64,000 bases of DNA, taken from contig NZ_LT670844.1 of assembly GCF_900141755.1 (NCBI RefSeq), positions 4,278,001 to 4,342,000 on the forward strand, written 5' to 3'. Shown here piece by piece: positions 30,496 to 39,931 of this stretch; the stretch's first letter is position 1, and each line of letters opens with the position of its first letter. The DNA comes from Bradyrhizobium lablabi (GTDB lineage Bacteria; Pseudomonadota; Alphaproteobacteria; Rhizobiales; Xanthobacteraceae). A program made the translations under genes and the position numbers. The notes under the pieces were generated by a model. It was not told the DNA's origin. It saw nothing but the letters and a program-made list of their open reading frames with translations, and did no database searches.

Positions 30496-30591
30496 GGATG
30501 AGGCTTTGCGGCAAGGCTTTTCAAGCAGAGTGTCAGGCCTGTAAGGGAATACTACAAGATCACAGCGAGGGAAGCGTGCAAGCCGCGAAAT

Positions 30592-31686
<1,095 letters not shown>

Positions 31687-31806
31687 TTAACTAGGTAAAT
31701 ATCGCGAAAGTTCAATATTTTAGGGCCTTAATGAGGCTCAAATGACCATCCCGCCAATGTGCTAGAGTTGCCGCGAACCAACAATTTGCGAGATCCGGAA
31801 ATTATC

Positions 31807-32790
31807 ATGAGGCGCCGCCAGTTCATGACTCTCCTCGGCGGCGCGGCGGCCTTGCCGCTTGCCGCTCACGCACAGCAGCCGACCAAAAAGATACCTAAAA
31901 TCGGGGTGCTTTGGCACGCGGCCAGCGCGGAGGAGGAGAAGGAATATCTGGAAATCCTGACCAAGGCATTCAGCGATCTCGGCTATGTCGAAGGCAAAAA
32001 TGTCGAGTTTTTGCACAGGTTTCCCGCCGAACAGGCTGATCGATTTCGCGCCCTCGCGAAAGAGCTTGTCGAAAGCAAGGTCGACATTGCCGTCGGCGTG
32101 ACGGCGAAATGTGCCATCGAGTTGAAACAAGCCACAAGCACCATCCCGATCGTTTTTGTTATCGTGCCGGATCCGGTCCGTTATGGGCTTGTCGAGAGTC
32201 TGGCGCATCCGGGCGGCAACGCCACTGGACTGTCACTGATGTCGGTTGATCTGTCCGGCAAGCGTCTGGGTCTTTTGAGGGAGGCGGTCCCGAGCCTGTC
32301 CCGAGTGGCGCTTCTCGCCGATCCGAAGGACCCGATTGCGCCAGGTTTTTTCTCGGCTTCGCTGAATGCTGGGAAGGCTCTCGGCCTTTTTGTCCGCTCG
32401 GTCGAAGTGCCGACACCGGATGCTGTCGAGCCGGCGTTTTCAACGATCGCTCAAGACGGCTTTGACGGTGCGGTTGTTATTGGATCGATGATGTTCAATG
32501 AACGGGCGCGGGTAGGCGCATCGGCCCTGGCGCATAGGATGCCAACGCTGACGACGGTCGGCGAAATGGTCCAGTACGGTCTGCTTATGTCGTATGGGCA
32601 GGACTTTCCCGATTATTTCCGTAAAGCCGCCGGGTATGTTGACAAGATTCTAAAAGGCGCGAAGCCCGCCGATCTGCCGGTCGAGCAGCCGACGCACTTC
32701 AAGCAGATCGTCAATCTCAAGGCGGCCAAGTCCCTTGGACTGACGATTCCGCCGTCGCTGCTGGTGACAGCTGATGAGGTGATCGAATGA
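31807..32790 (+). CDS. orphan ABC-type substrate-binding protein with twin-arginine-like signal
   Basis: 327 aa. The N-terminus MRRRQFMTLLGGAAALPLAA followed by HAQQ is a lipidless signal peptide with consecutive Arg and a hydrophobic core, compatible with Tat export. The mature part resembles the uncharacterised TrpX-type binding proteins (PF04392-like): IPKIGVLWHAASAEEEKEYL, GYVEGKNVEFLHRF, IVFVIVPDPVRYGLV, HPGGNATGLS. There are no adjacent permease or ATPase genes; solitary copies of this family are common in Bradyrhizobium. ATG 31807 gives the signal peptide at the N-terminus. Divergent from obgE. Ligand unknown. Confidence 0.85.
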   Translation: MRRRQFMTLLGGAAALPLAAHAQQPTKKIPKIGVLWHAASAEEEKEYLEILTKAFSDLGYVEGKNVEFLHRFPAEQADRFRALAKELVESKVDIAVGVTAKCAIELKQATSTIPIVFVIVPDPVRYGLVESLAHPGGNATGLSLMSVDLSGKRLGLLREAVPSLSRVALLADPKDPIAPGFFSASLNAGKALGLFVRSVEVPTPDAVEPAFSTIAQDGFDGAVVIGSMMFNERARVGASALAHRMPTLTTVGEMVQYGLLMSYGQDFPDYFRKAAGYVDKILKGAKPADLPVEQPTHFKQIVNLKAAKSLGLTIPPSLLVTADEVIE

Positions 32791-32815
32791 AGCGCCGCAT
32801 TGGGCGCGGCGCTAT

Positions 32816-33304
32816 TTATGGCGAAGCCGCCGGCCGGCGGCGGATGAGAAATTTCTGCAGTCCTTCCAGCACCAGCTCGCGGCGCTGATTGAACACGGTA
32901 GAGCGCAGGGTCACCACGCCGGTAGAGCGGCCGGGTGTCAATTCGCTCACTTCGAGCGCCGGATAGATCGTATCGTCGGCGTATACAGGTTTTAGGAACC
33001 GGCTCGACTGTTCCAAAAAACCGACCAGGGATTCCTCGACCATAAACGGAAACAGCCCGCTTCCCGGCGCGGTGTGGATCAGCGTCTGAAAGCCATGGGC
33101 GAGCAGGTTCGGCATGCCGCGGGCGCGGCAATATTCGACATCGTAATGAACGGGGTGGGTATCGCCGCTCGCGGTCTGGAACGCCGCGAACACCGCCGGC
33201 GTCATGGTGCGGCTTGGGATGACAAAACGCTCGCCGAGCACAAAATCCTCGAGCCAGCGCTGTTGCGGCACCATGCGATGCGCTGCGGGATCGAACTCGA
33301 TCAT
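32816..33304 (-). CDS. MaoC-like (R)-hydratase family protein
   Basis: Hotdog-fold protein of 162 aa. It begins MIEFDPAAHRMVPQQRWLED, with FVLGERFVIPSRTMTPAVFAAFQ then ASGDTHPVHYD, which matches the MaoC motif D-x4-H containing catalytic Asp and His. Later VNQ-like oligomerisation strands include RSTVFNQRRELVLEG. The enzyme probably hydrates an enoyl-thioester or acts as a thioesterase-like dehydratase; no pathway partner is adjacent. ATG 33304 is preferred over a longer start at 33346 because the extension is not conserved-looking. Convergent with the binding-protein gene. Confidence 0.82.
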   Translation of the reverse strand: MIEFDPAAHRMVPQQRWLEDFVLGERFVIPSRTMTPAVFAAFQTASGDTHPVHYDVEYCRARGMPNLLAHGFQTLIHTAPGSGLFPFMVEESLVGFLEQSSRFLKPVYADDTIYPALEVSELTPGRSTGVVTLRSTVFNQRRELVLEGLQKFLIRRRPAASP

Positions 33305-33362
33305 GGGGGTTTCTCTTGCTAACGGGCTGATGTTTTCGGGGAGCAATCTATATCATCCATTC

Positions 33363-33488
33363 GTCATGCCCGGGCTTGTCCCGGGCATCCACGTCTTTAA
33401 AACAGCGCGGCGTGAAAGATGTCGATGGCCGGAACATAGGCGAGCGGAAGCGACGCCGTCCTTCGGACGGCTATGTCCGGCCATGACG
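33363..33488. repeat. REP pair (GTCATGCCCGGG type)
   Basis: Left half GTCATGCCCGGGCTTGTCCC with GGGCATCCACGTCTT; right half ends TCCGGCCATGAC, with an inner GACGCCGTCCTTCGGACGGC hairpin. The left half is identical over about 35 bp to the one at 12346, so these are copies of one element. Located between the MaoC-like gene and the EamA transporter, which are divergent. Confidence 0.75.
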
Positions 33489-33513
33489 AAGCGAGGAAAC
33501 GCCGCGGTCCCAA

Positions 33514-34434
33514 ATGAGCCTGCTCGCCAAAATCTCCACCGCCTCCGACGAGCGCTCGGCGCGCCTCGCCGGCATTGGCTTGATGCTGGTGTCGGTCGGC
33601 ATATTCGCGTTCGGCGATACGCTCGGCAAATTCATCGTCGCGACCTATTCGGTCGGGCAATTGCTGCTGCTGCGCGGCGCCGCCGCGCTGATCCTGCTGT
33701 CGCCCTTGATCTGGCGGCGCCGCCGCGAATTCTTGCAGCTGGAGCGGCCGCGGCTGCAATTGTTTCGCGTGGTGCTGTCCACGCTCGAGGTCGCGGCGTT
33801 CTTCCTCGCGACCGTCTATCTGCCGCTCGCCGATGTCGTCACTTATTACCTGGCAACGCCGATTTTCGTCACCGCGCTGTCGGCGATCGTGCTGCGCGAA
33901 AAGGTCGGCTGGCGGCGCTGGAGCGCCATCCTGGTCGGGTTCTGCGGTGTGCTCATCGCGCTTCGACCCTCAGCGCAAACCGTCAGCTGGCCGGCGATGA
34001 TTGCGCTTGCCGGCAGCATGGCGTTTGCGGTCCTGATGTTGATCACCCGCTCGCTGCGCGCCACGCCGGATATCGTGCTGGCGTCGGCGCAATTCATCGG
34101 CACCTTTGCTTTCGGTGCAGTACTGGCGCCGTTCGGATGGATTACGCTGACGCCGGCGGGCCTCGGCCTGTTCGTTGCGGCCGGCTTTATCTCGGTGTGC
34201 GCGCTGTTGTGCGGCAACCGTTCCCTCAAGCTCGCGCCTGCTTCCGTCGTGGTGCCCTATCAATATTCGATGATCATCTGGGCGGTGATGTTCGGCTATC
34301 TCGTGTTTGGCGACGTGCCGTCGCCCGCGACGATTCTGGGCGCCGCCATCATCATCGGCGCGGGGCTTTATATTTTTCTGCGTGAGCGGGATTTGGGGCG
34401 GGCTGACGCGATGGCCAGTCCACCGGGTGCTTGA
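33514..34434 (+). CDS. EamA/DMT family transporter
   Basis: 306-aa integral membrane protein with about ten hydrophobic helices arranged as two EamA repeats (about 20-150 and 160-290). Each repeat contains the typical patterns VGIFAFGDTLGKF, LYLPLADVVTYYLATPIF and, in repeat 2, VVPYQYSMIIWAVMFGYLVFGD. Such proteins export small metabolites or amino acids; the substrate cannot be read from sequence. ATG 33514. Convergent with the GNAT gene, whose stop is only 8 bp away. Confidence 0.88.
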   Translation: MSLLAKISTASDERSARLAGIGLMLVSVGIFAFGDTLGKFIVATYSVGQLLLLRGAAALILLSPLIWRRRREFLQLERPRLQLFRVVLSTLEVAAFFLATVYLPLADVVTYYLATPIFVTALSAIVLREKVGWRRWSAILVGFCGVLIALRPSAQTVSWPAMIALAGSMAFAVLMLITRSLRATPDIVLASAQFIGTFAFGAVLAPFGWITLTPAGLGLFVAAGFISVCALLCGNRSLKLAPASVVVPYQYSMIIWAVMFGYLVFGDVPSPATILGAAIIIGAGLYIFLRERDLGRADAMASPPGA

Positions 34435-34442
34435 CGGACAGA

Positions 34443-35039
34443 TTACCGCGCGCGCCGTGTCGAGCTTCCCCAGCTCTTCAGCGACGACCACACGCCGCGC
34501 GAAAGACGGAAGCAATCGACAGGGGTCGATGAGCCGAGCGCCTCGAAGCGGTGCAGTTCGACGCCGCTCCACTGGAAGCCGCACTTTTCCAGGATGTTGC
34601 GCGAGGACGGGTTGGTGACGCGCGCGCCCGAGGTGAGGTGCTCGACGTCGAATTCCTCGAAGGTGAAATCGATCACCGCGCGGGCCGCTTCGGTGCCAAA
34701 ACCGTGGCCCCAATGCTCGAAGCCGAGCCAGTAGCCGAGTTCCGGCGCCTCTTGATCGCGCCAGTCGATGCCGACCATGCCGATCGGGACAAAATTGTTT
34801 TCGATCAGGAACACGGTGCCGCGCGGATCGCTTGCGGTGCCGCGGACGAATTCGATGGCGTGGTCCTGAGAATAGGGATGCGGCAGGCGGCGGGTGTTTT
34901 CCGCAATGCGGCGGTCATTGGCGAGACGCGCAATCGCTTTTACGTCCGCGAGTGTCGGCCTGCGCAACGTCAGCCGTTCGGTCTCGAGGACGCAAGGACT
35001 TGCCTCACGTAGTGCCGGGGTCGGGATATCCTGCAGCAT
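34443..35039 (-). CDS. GNAT family N-acetyltransferase (RimJ/RimL type)
   Basis: 198-aa acetyltransferase of the RimJ/RimL-like group. ETERLTLRRPTLADVKAIAR opens the domain; the acetyl-CoA segment is WGHGFGTEAARAVIDFTFEE and NPSSRNILEKCGFQ forms the last conserved block. The substrate could be a ribosomal protein N-terminus or a small amine. ATG 35039 is chosen because GGAG lies 7 bases upstream; a longer frame to 35120 would run through the rpmA terminator. Confidence 0.85.
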   Translation of the reverse strand: MLQDIPTPALREASPCVLETERLTLRRPTLADVKAIARLANDRRIAENTRRLPHPYSQDHAIEFVRGTASDPRGTVFLIENNFVPIGMVGIDWRDQEAPELGYWLGFEHWGHGFGTEAARAVIDFTFEEFDVEHLTSGARVTNPSSRNILEKCGFQWSGVELHRFEALGSSTPVDCFRLSRGVWSSLKSWGSSTRRAR

Positions 35040-35060
35040 CTCGGGCTCCGTAAGCGAAAT

Positions 35061-35088
35061 AAAAAGAGGAGGCCGGTTTCCCGCCTCC
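35061..35088 (-). terminator. candidate intrinsic terminator after rpmA
   Basis: Stem GGAGGC/GCCTCC with a nine-base loop at 35068-35088, followed on the minus strand by CTCTTTTT. It is about 60 bp after the rpmA stop and just upstream of the GNAT start. Confidence 0.65.
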
Positions 35089-35150
35089 CCTTTGGAGCCC
35101 TTGGAGCTCCGCCGGTTCAACAGGACCCGGCGGACTCATGTTGTCCACCG

Positions 35151-35423
35151 TTACTCGGCCGCGGCTTCCGTCATCGGAACAACCGACACGAAAGTGCGGC
35201 CATTGGCTTTTGCACGAAACACGACATGGCCCTCGACCTTGGCAAAGAGAGTATGGTCGGTGCCCATGCCGACATTAAGGCCGGGATGCCAGGTGGTGCC
35301 GCGCTGACGCGCGATGATGTTGCCGGGGATGACGTGCTCGCCGCCAAAGGCCTTGATCCCGAGGCGCTTGCCCGCGGAATCCCGCCCGTTCCGCGATGAA
35401 CCACCTGCTTTTTTGTGAGCCAT
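35151..35423 (-). CDS. rpmA: 50S ribosomal protein bL27
   Basis: Ribosomal protein L27, 90 aa, reaching the peptidyl-transferase centre with its N-terminus. [20 protein letters not shown] and [17 protein letters not shown] are the hallmark sequence; [16 protein letters not shown] follows. The N-terminus lacks the cleavable extension seen in Firmicutes. It follows rplU after 90 bp on the minus strand. Confidence 0.98.
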   Translation of the reverse strand: MAHKKAGGSSRNGRDSAGKRLGIKAFGGEHVIPGNIIARQRGTTWHPGLNVGMGTDHTLFAKVEGHVVFRAKANGRTFVSVVPMTEAAAE

Positions 35424-35513
35424 AGCTCGTCTCCAAACTTGATCGTATCTCTAGATCAATTCCTTGACGGAATCATTTCACTTTTTGTCACGTTTCGTTT
35501 TACGCGGCGCGGA

Positions 35514-36020
35514 TCACTTCTTGTCGCTCTTCTTCGCCGCGGCCTTCTTGGCATCGGGCTTGGCGCGCGGTTTTGCCGCAGCCTTGGCGACCGCCTTCTT
35601 AGGCGTTGCCTTTTTCTTCGCGGCCTTCGGCGCCTCGTCGTCGCCATCCGCCGGCTCAGTCACGATCGGCTTCTCGCGCTTCGGACGCGGGCCGATGGTC
35701 GGCTTGTTGTCGTTGGTCAGGATCTCGGTGATGCGCAGCACCGTGATCTCGTCGCGATAGCCGCGCTTGCGGCGCGAATTCTTGCGGCGGCGCTTCTTGA
35801 ACGCGATCACCTTCGGACCGCGCTTGTGCTGCAGCACTTCGGCCGCAACCGATGCGCCGGCAACCGTTGGCGTACCGAGCACCGGTGATTCGCCGCCGAC
35901 CAGCAACACTTCGCCAAGCTGCACGATCGTCCCGACATCGCCGGCGATCTTGCCTATCTCGAGCACATCATCCGGAACGACGCGGTATTGCCGGCCGCCG
36001 GTTTTGATGACTGCGAACAT
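35514..36020 (-). CDS. rplU: 50S ribosomal protein bL21 with C-terminal Lys/Ala-rich extension
   Basis: bL21 of 168 aa; the usual length is about 103. The core runs from MFAVIKTGGRQYRV to about residue 102, with KRRRKNSRRKRGYRDEITVL as the rRNA-binding signature. The remaining tail of about 65 residues is low-complexity: an acidic stretch (PADGDDEAPKAAKKK) then KKA/AAK repeats. Such tails are known on rhizobial bL21. Start ATG 36020 is fixed by homology; the longer frame to 36200 is rejected. Promoter presumably lies in 36021-36250. Confidence 0.97.
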   Translation of the reverse strand: MFAVIKTGGRQYRVVPDDVLEIGKIAGDVGTIVQLGEVLLVGGESPVLGTPTVAGASVAAEVLQHKRGPKVIAFKKRRRKNSRRKRGYRDEITVLRITEILTNDNKPTIGPRPKREKPIVTEPADGDDEAPKAAKKKATPKKAVAKAAAKPRAKPDAKKAAAKKSDKK

Positions 36021-36252
36021 CGTTTTATTCCTTCGTGTTCGATCCCGGCCTCGGAACGGGTCCGGGCCGGCTTCTTGTTCAGTCGTTATGGGTTCAATTT
36101 CCGCGCGATCGGAAAACGATCCCCAAAATCCGCGCAAAAACAAACAGCGCGAGAAAATCCCGCGCCGGGTTGCCGGACTTATAGCCACCGATAGCCCCAA
36201 GTCAAGGGAAAGTGGCCTGAAATCGAGCGAAATATGAGGGATTTAGCCCAAA

Positions 36253-36321
36253 ATGGCGAATGGGGAGTGGCGAATGGCGAATAGGGAAGGTCGCCCGCCA
36301 TTCGCCATTCGCTGCTCGCCC
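36253..36321. repeat. GAATAG-type inverted repeat upstream of the ROK gene
   Basis: Left arm GGCGAATGGGGAGTGGCGAA plus TGGCGAATAG, right arm CGCCATTCGCCATTCGCTGC plus TCGCC. It belongs to the same family as 12391-12456 and 18369-18446. It lies in the divergent rplU/ROK intergenic region (36021-36384), which otherwise contains no gene. Confidence 0.75.
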
Positions 36322-36384
36322 GTTGGATGAAACCAACGGGTTCCAGCGCCGTTGTCCCCCGAATTTCCGCTATGGGCAGGGCAA

Positions 36385-37491
36385 ATGTCCGAAGACACCT
36401 TGACGACCTCCGGCATCGGCAGGCACGGCGCCACCCGCCTGCCGTCAGTCGATGTCGACAGCTTCAATATCGAATTGAAGGACGACGACGGCTTTCTCGG
36501 CGACCGCGCCAGCAAAGGCGCGTTTCGCAAGATTTTGGATACGCTCCGCAAGCCGCTGAAGAAGAACGGCGAAGATCCGTTCGGTAGCAAAGATGCAGTC
36601 ACCATCCCCAAGACGACGCTCGACGAGGCGTTGGTGGGTGACGACGTCGGCGCCGCCGCGCTGGTGCATGGCGCGATCGAGGAATTCGCGCAGGAATTAG
36701 CCTATGTGACGCAGCGGTTTCTCAAGACCAAGGCCTGGGCCGACACCGAACGGATCGTGGTCGGCGGCGGCTTTCGGCAGAGCCGGGTCGGCGAGCTTGC
36801 CATCGCGCGCACCGATATCATCCTCAAGGCCGAAGGCTTCAAGGTCGATCTGGTGCCTATCCGGTTCCATCCCGATGAAGCGGGCCTGATCGGCTGTCTG
36901 CACCTGGCGCCATCCTGGATTTTCGAGGCCCATGACAGCATCCTGGCGGTCGATATCGGCGGCACCAATATCCGCTGCGGCGTGGTCGAGACCCGCTGGA
37001 AGAAAGCGGCCGACCTGTCGAAAGCCTCAGTCTGGAAATCCGAGCTCTGGCGCCACGCCGATGATGAGCCGACCCGGGAGGGTGCGGTGAAGCGGCTGGT
37101 GAAAATGCTCAAAGAGCTGATATCGGCTGCCGACAGCGAGGGCCTGAAGCTTGCGCCCTTCATCGGCATCGCCTGTCCCGGCGTGATCAACGAGGACGGC
37201 TCGATCGCAAAGGGCGCGCAAAACCTGCCGGGCAATTGGGAGAGCAGCAAATTCAATCTGCCGGCGAGCCTGATCGAGGCGATCCCGGAGATCGGCGGTC
37301 ACGACACCGCGGTCCTGATGCACAATGACGGCGTGGCGCAGGGCCTCTCCGAGGCGCCGTTCATGCAGGATGTGGAGCGCTGGGGCGTGCTGACCATCGG
37401 CACTGGTCTCGGCAATGCGCGCTTCACCAACCGCAAGAAGGACAAGGATCAAGACAAGGACGAGAAGAAAGAGAAGAAGAGCAAGGATTAA
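36385..37491 (+). CDS. ROK-family-like protein with permuted domain order
   Basis: 368 aa. The sugar-kinase/repressor ROK motifs are present but in swapped order. Residues 90-176 match the C-terminal end of ROK proteins (ERIVVGGGF at 122-130, PDEAGLIGCLHLAP at 163-176). A short linker (177-186) then leads to what is normally the N-terminus: the phosphate-1 motif ILAVDIGGTNIRCGVV (186-201), IACPGVINEDGSI (262-274), the catalytic-Asp region HNDG (313-316) and TIGTGLG (337-343). The usual central GEIGH and zinc-binding CxCGxxGC motifs are absent, and a Lys/Asp-rich tail ends the protein. ATG 36385 has no strong SD. Function could be a kinase or regulator; no HTH is seen. Confidence 0.75.
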   Translation: MSEDTLTTSGIGRHGATRLPSVDVDSFNIELKDDDGFLGDRASKGAFRKILDTLRKPLKKNGEDPFGSKDAVTIPKTTLDEALVGDDVGAAALVHGAIEEFAQELAYVTQRFLKTKAWADTERIVVGGGFRQSRVGELAIARTDIILKAEGFKVDLVPIRFHPDEAGLIGCLHLAPSWIFEAHDSILAVDIGGTNIRCGVVETRWKKAADLSKASVWKSELWRHADDEPTREGAVKRLVKMLKELISAADSEGLKLAPFIGIACPGVINEDGSIAKGAQNLPGNWESSKFNLPASLIEAIPEIGGHDTAVLMHNDGVAQGLSEAPFMQDVERWGVLTIGTGLGNARFTNRKKDKDQDKDEKKEKKSKD

Positions 37492-37832
37492 CGCGGCCGA
37501 ATACTTGCGAAGGCCGGAACCGGCGCGGCCGGTAACCTTGACCGGTTAGGTTAAAACCGAGTTCGCATTGCCGAACGCCGGGGGATCGCTACCGTCAATC
37601 CGTCGCTCACCTTGGCCAGCGAAGCCGCACTTCCCGGCCAAAATTTCAATGATGCGACACGGGACCGCCGGTTTTTATCGCGTACGGCGGTCCCACCTTT
37701 GTCCCGCCTTCGGGCCGCTCGCTTGGACCGTGCGACGCCGCAATTTCTCCCTCCCGTGCCTTGTCTGGATAGCCGTCCTCGCCTAGAACACGGCCCGACC
37801 AAAGCGGCTAGAGTCGCTCCAATATGGCGCCT
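37492..37832. other. intergenic region upstream of tRNA-Ser
   Basis: About 340 bp without a credible gene; frames on both strands are Arg-rich and lack start signals. It contains a GC-rich inverted repeat near 37515-37545 (GGCCGGAACCGGCGCGGCCGG and ACCGGTTAGG pieces) that may end the ROK transcript, and a promoter candidate for the tRNA. Confidence 0.5.
37761..37789 (+). promoter_or_regulatory. candidate sigma70-type promoter for tRNA-Ser
   Basis: TTGTCT and TAGAAC are separated by exactly 17 bp and lie 44 bp upstream of the mature tRNA 5' end. The spacing and position are right, but the match to consensus is partial. Confidence 0.4.
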
Positions 37833-37922
37833 GGAGAGGTGGCAGAGTGGTCGAATGCACCGCACTCGAAATGCGGCATAGGTGCAAGCCTATCGGGGGT
37901 TCGAATCCCTCCCTCTCCGCCA
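37833..37922 (+). tRNA. tRNA-Ser(CGA)
   Basis: Type II tRNA with acceptor GGAGAGG/CCTCTCC, discriminator G and encoded CCA. The anticodon stem CCGCA/TGCGG encloses loop CTCGAAA, giving anticodon CGA for UCG codons. A long variable arm follows (ATAGGTGCAAGCCTAT), and the T arm is GGGGGTTCGAATCCCTC. The 3' end abuts an AT-richer segment, consistent with a genomic-island insertion point. Confidence 0.97.
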
Positions 37923-38405
37923 GTCATGTCTATTGAATCATTGAAATATCACAGATAATTTTTCGGATCGAAGGACTAGTCCCCAACTCAGCTCCCAAAC
38001 GTCAGTCCTAGCGAACGTCGACCTAGGCACCCTGACCGCTGAAAAAGCTGAACAGGGCCCTCGATGTGGTTGGCAGTCGACTGATTTTAGATTGTACCAA
38101 CCCACCTCGCGATATCGGTTACGTTCTGCGATGTCGTCGTATGGTCTTGGCCGACATATTCGGTCTTTTGTAACACCATCGCCAAGCGATTCACTGAGTG
38201 CCTTTGTTAGCGCGCCGTTAACCCGGGCGTCTATTGCCTCTTGGGAGCTTTTCGGTGCCCTCAGTTCCTTATTTTTTCGGAAACCGCCCGACGCCTCTCT
38301 ATGAGAACCGGGTTCGCTTCGAGCCCCGCCCAACCCGACAGAGAAGGCAGGCGCGCCATTAAGGCATCGGATGCGCGTGCGAGGATTCGGAATTGCGCGC
38401 GTCAG
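37923..38405. other. gene-poor left flank of the polysaccharide island
   Basis: About 480 bp after the tRNA. A minus-strand frame (37938-38333, 131 aa; contains ALTKALSESLGDGVTKDRIC) might be a decayed gene, but I recognise no family and see no ribosome-binding site. I looked for a repeated tRNA 3' end (GGTTCGAATCCCTCC) elsewhere in the window as an attachment-site duplicate and found none. No integrase is visible. Confidence 0.4.
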
Positions 38406-39713
38406 CTAGCGCGCTGCGATAGGAGCGGAGGGTCCACCCGAATGCGCGTGCATCGCTTTCTTCGCTCGTGCCGCTAAGCCGCCAGCAACCCCTACGCCCA
38501 ACACGTAAATCCATCCCTCCTGAAAATCGAACAGATGCGAATTTAAAAGCGAACTCACGACATTCTGAACTACAACGATGAGCCCGATCCACGCCGCGAA
38601 GTTCGTCGCGCGAAATAGCAAAAGATGAAAGTACCACATTGCATAGAGGACAAAACAACCCAACGCGCCCCACTGCACGGCCACATAGAGCGTTTGATTG
38701 TGCGGATTGTTGATCGAATCAGGCCAGGCGCCGCTCTTGCCCAGGGCTTCCCTATCGAACAATTGTTGGGTTGAACCTGTGCCCTTGCCGAATAGAGGAG
38801 CCTCGCCGATAGACTCGATCGACTTGCTCCAATACTCCAGTCGTAGACCCGTAGAGGTTGGACGATTGGCTTCATGATATTCTTGGTACTCGACTGCCAC
38901 GTGTTCGACATGTTGTCGCAAATAAGGTGAGGCCAACCAGACTAGTATCGCGGTCGCCATCGCTCCGGCAAACAGTAATAGCGTTGCACCACGGTCGAGA
39001 TGCCTGACGGCGAAAAGGATCAGTAGCACCGGCATGTAGAGCAAGGCCGTGCGCGCTGATACTACGAACATCATATTGGCGAAGAAGCAGAACATCAGCG
39101 TCGCGCAGACCGTAGCTAGCGCTAAGCGCCGCTGATTGAATAACGTCAGAGCGAAAGAAGCTAATGCAAAAATGCACAAAGCAAATTCTTGGCTCTGATC
39201 GATATAGTTCTTTATGGGCACACCCGCGGGCTCATTGGCTGTAATCTTCCAATCCGGCGCGAACAGCACGATCCACGACAGCCCCATCAAAAGTGCGCAA
39301 GAAACCAGAAACGCGACGAACACCCAGTTCCCACGCTGTGAGCGTTCAAAATGATAGAGTAGGAATGGTATCGCGAGAAGTTTCGTCACGGAACTAATGC
39401 CATGTAGCCTCGCAGACCATGAACTATCCGCCCACAGCGTCCCGATGACGGCAAGCGCAAAGAAAGCCAGTGGTAGCGAACAGGCAGGACGTTTCAGAGA
39501 GTTCAGGAATGAGCTTGGATCGAGCGTCGGGATCAATACAAGAAACCAAATAACCATGAAAATCGCGACGCCGGAAGTCGACCATGGAATGGAGGCCCCC
39601 ACTAGAACCGGGTACATGTCGACGCACAGGAGCCAAAATGAAGAATGTGCCGCCGAACGGACAACAGAGAATATCCCGGCGTTCCGTGTGGTTTTGTGCA
39701 CGGCTTCCAGCAT
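38406..39713 (-). CDS. O-antigen ligase family protein (Wzy_C type)
   Basis: 435-aa polytopic membrane protein with about ten to twelve hydrophobic segments. A large extracytoplasmic loop at about 270-340 contains the Wzy_C/WaaL-type features: TSTGLRLEYWSKSIESIGEA, PLFGKGTGST and, after the loop, NNPHNQTLYVAVQWG, where the HNxxL/Y His is typical of these ligases and polymerases. It would join or polymerise lipid-linked glycans at the periplasmic face. ATG 39713 lies 2 bp after the stop of the preceding 71-aa gene; a longer frame to 39782 starts with TTG and overlaps that gene. Codon use is visibly less GC-rich than in housekeeping neighbours. Confidence 0.8.
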   Translation of the reverse strand: MLEAVHKTTRNAGIFSVVRSAAHSSFWLLCVDMYPVLVGASIPWSTSGVAIFMVIWFLVLIPTLDPSSFLNSLKRPACSLPLAFFALAVIGTLWADSSWSARLHGISSVTKLLAIPFLLYHFERSQRGNWVFVAFLVSCALLMGLSWIVLFAPDWKITANEPAGVPIKNYIDQSQEFALCIFALASFALTLFNQRRLALATVCATLMFCFFANMMFVVSARTALLYMPVLLILFAVRHLDRGATLLLFAGAMATAILVWLASPYLRQHVEHVAVEYQEYHEANRPTSTGLRLEYWSKSIESIGEAPLFGKGTGSTQQLFDREALGKSGAWPDSINNPHNQTLYVAVQWGALGCFVLYAMWYFHLLLFRATNFAAWIGLIVVVQNVVSSLLNSHLFDFQEGWIYVLGVGVAGGLAARAKKAMHAHSGGPSAPIAAR

Positions 39714-39715
39714 GT

Positions 39716-39931
39716 TTATGCGACAAAGGTTGATGTCGCGGGCGTGAGCGTTTGGGACGTCTCTTTCAACCCAACAGCGCAACCCAAGAACGCAAAAAGA
39801 ACCGCATCCCGACTGATGCGTCCGTGCGCGAGGCTTTCCACTACGATAAAGGCAAAACCTATAACTATGATGCAGCCAGCTAGTGGCGCCCCGTCTGAAA
39901 TGCTTCTCGCTTGCAATTTCTGCTTTTTCAT
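39716..39931 (-). CDS. small membrane protein coupled to the polymerase gene
   Basis: 71 aa: a basic start (MKKQKLQARSISDG), one strong hydrophobic helix (about 16-32, LAGCIIVIGFAFIVVES) and a second weaker one (about 44-55). The ATG overlaps the TAA of the upstream polymerase-like gene (bases 39929-39933) and the stop lies 2 bp before the ligase ATG, so all three are probably co-translated. No family recognised. A degenerate duplicate of this gene's 5' end occurs at 42281-42350, supporting that the junction is an established unit. Confidence 0.55.
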   Translation of the reverse strand: MKKQKLQARSISDGAPLAGCIIVIGFAFIVVESLAHGRISRDAVLFAFLGCAVGLKETSQTLTPATSTFVA

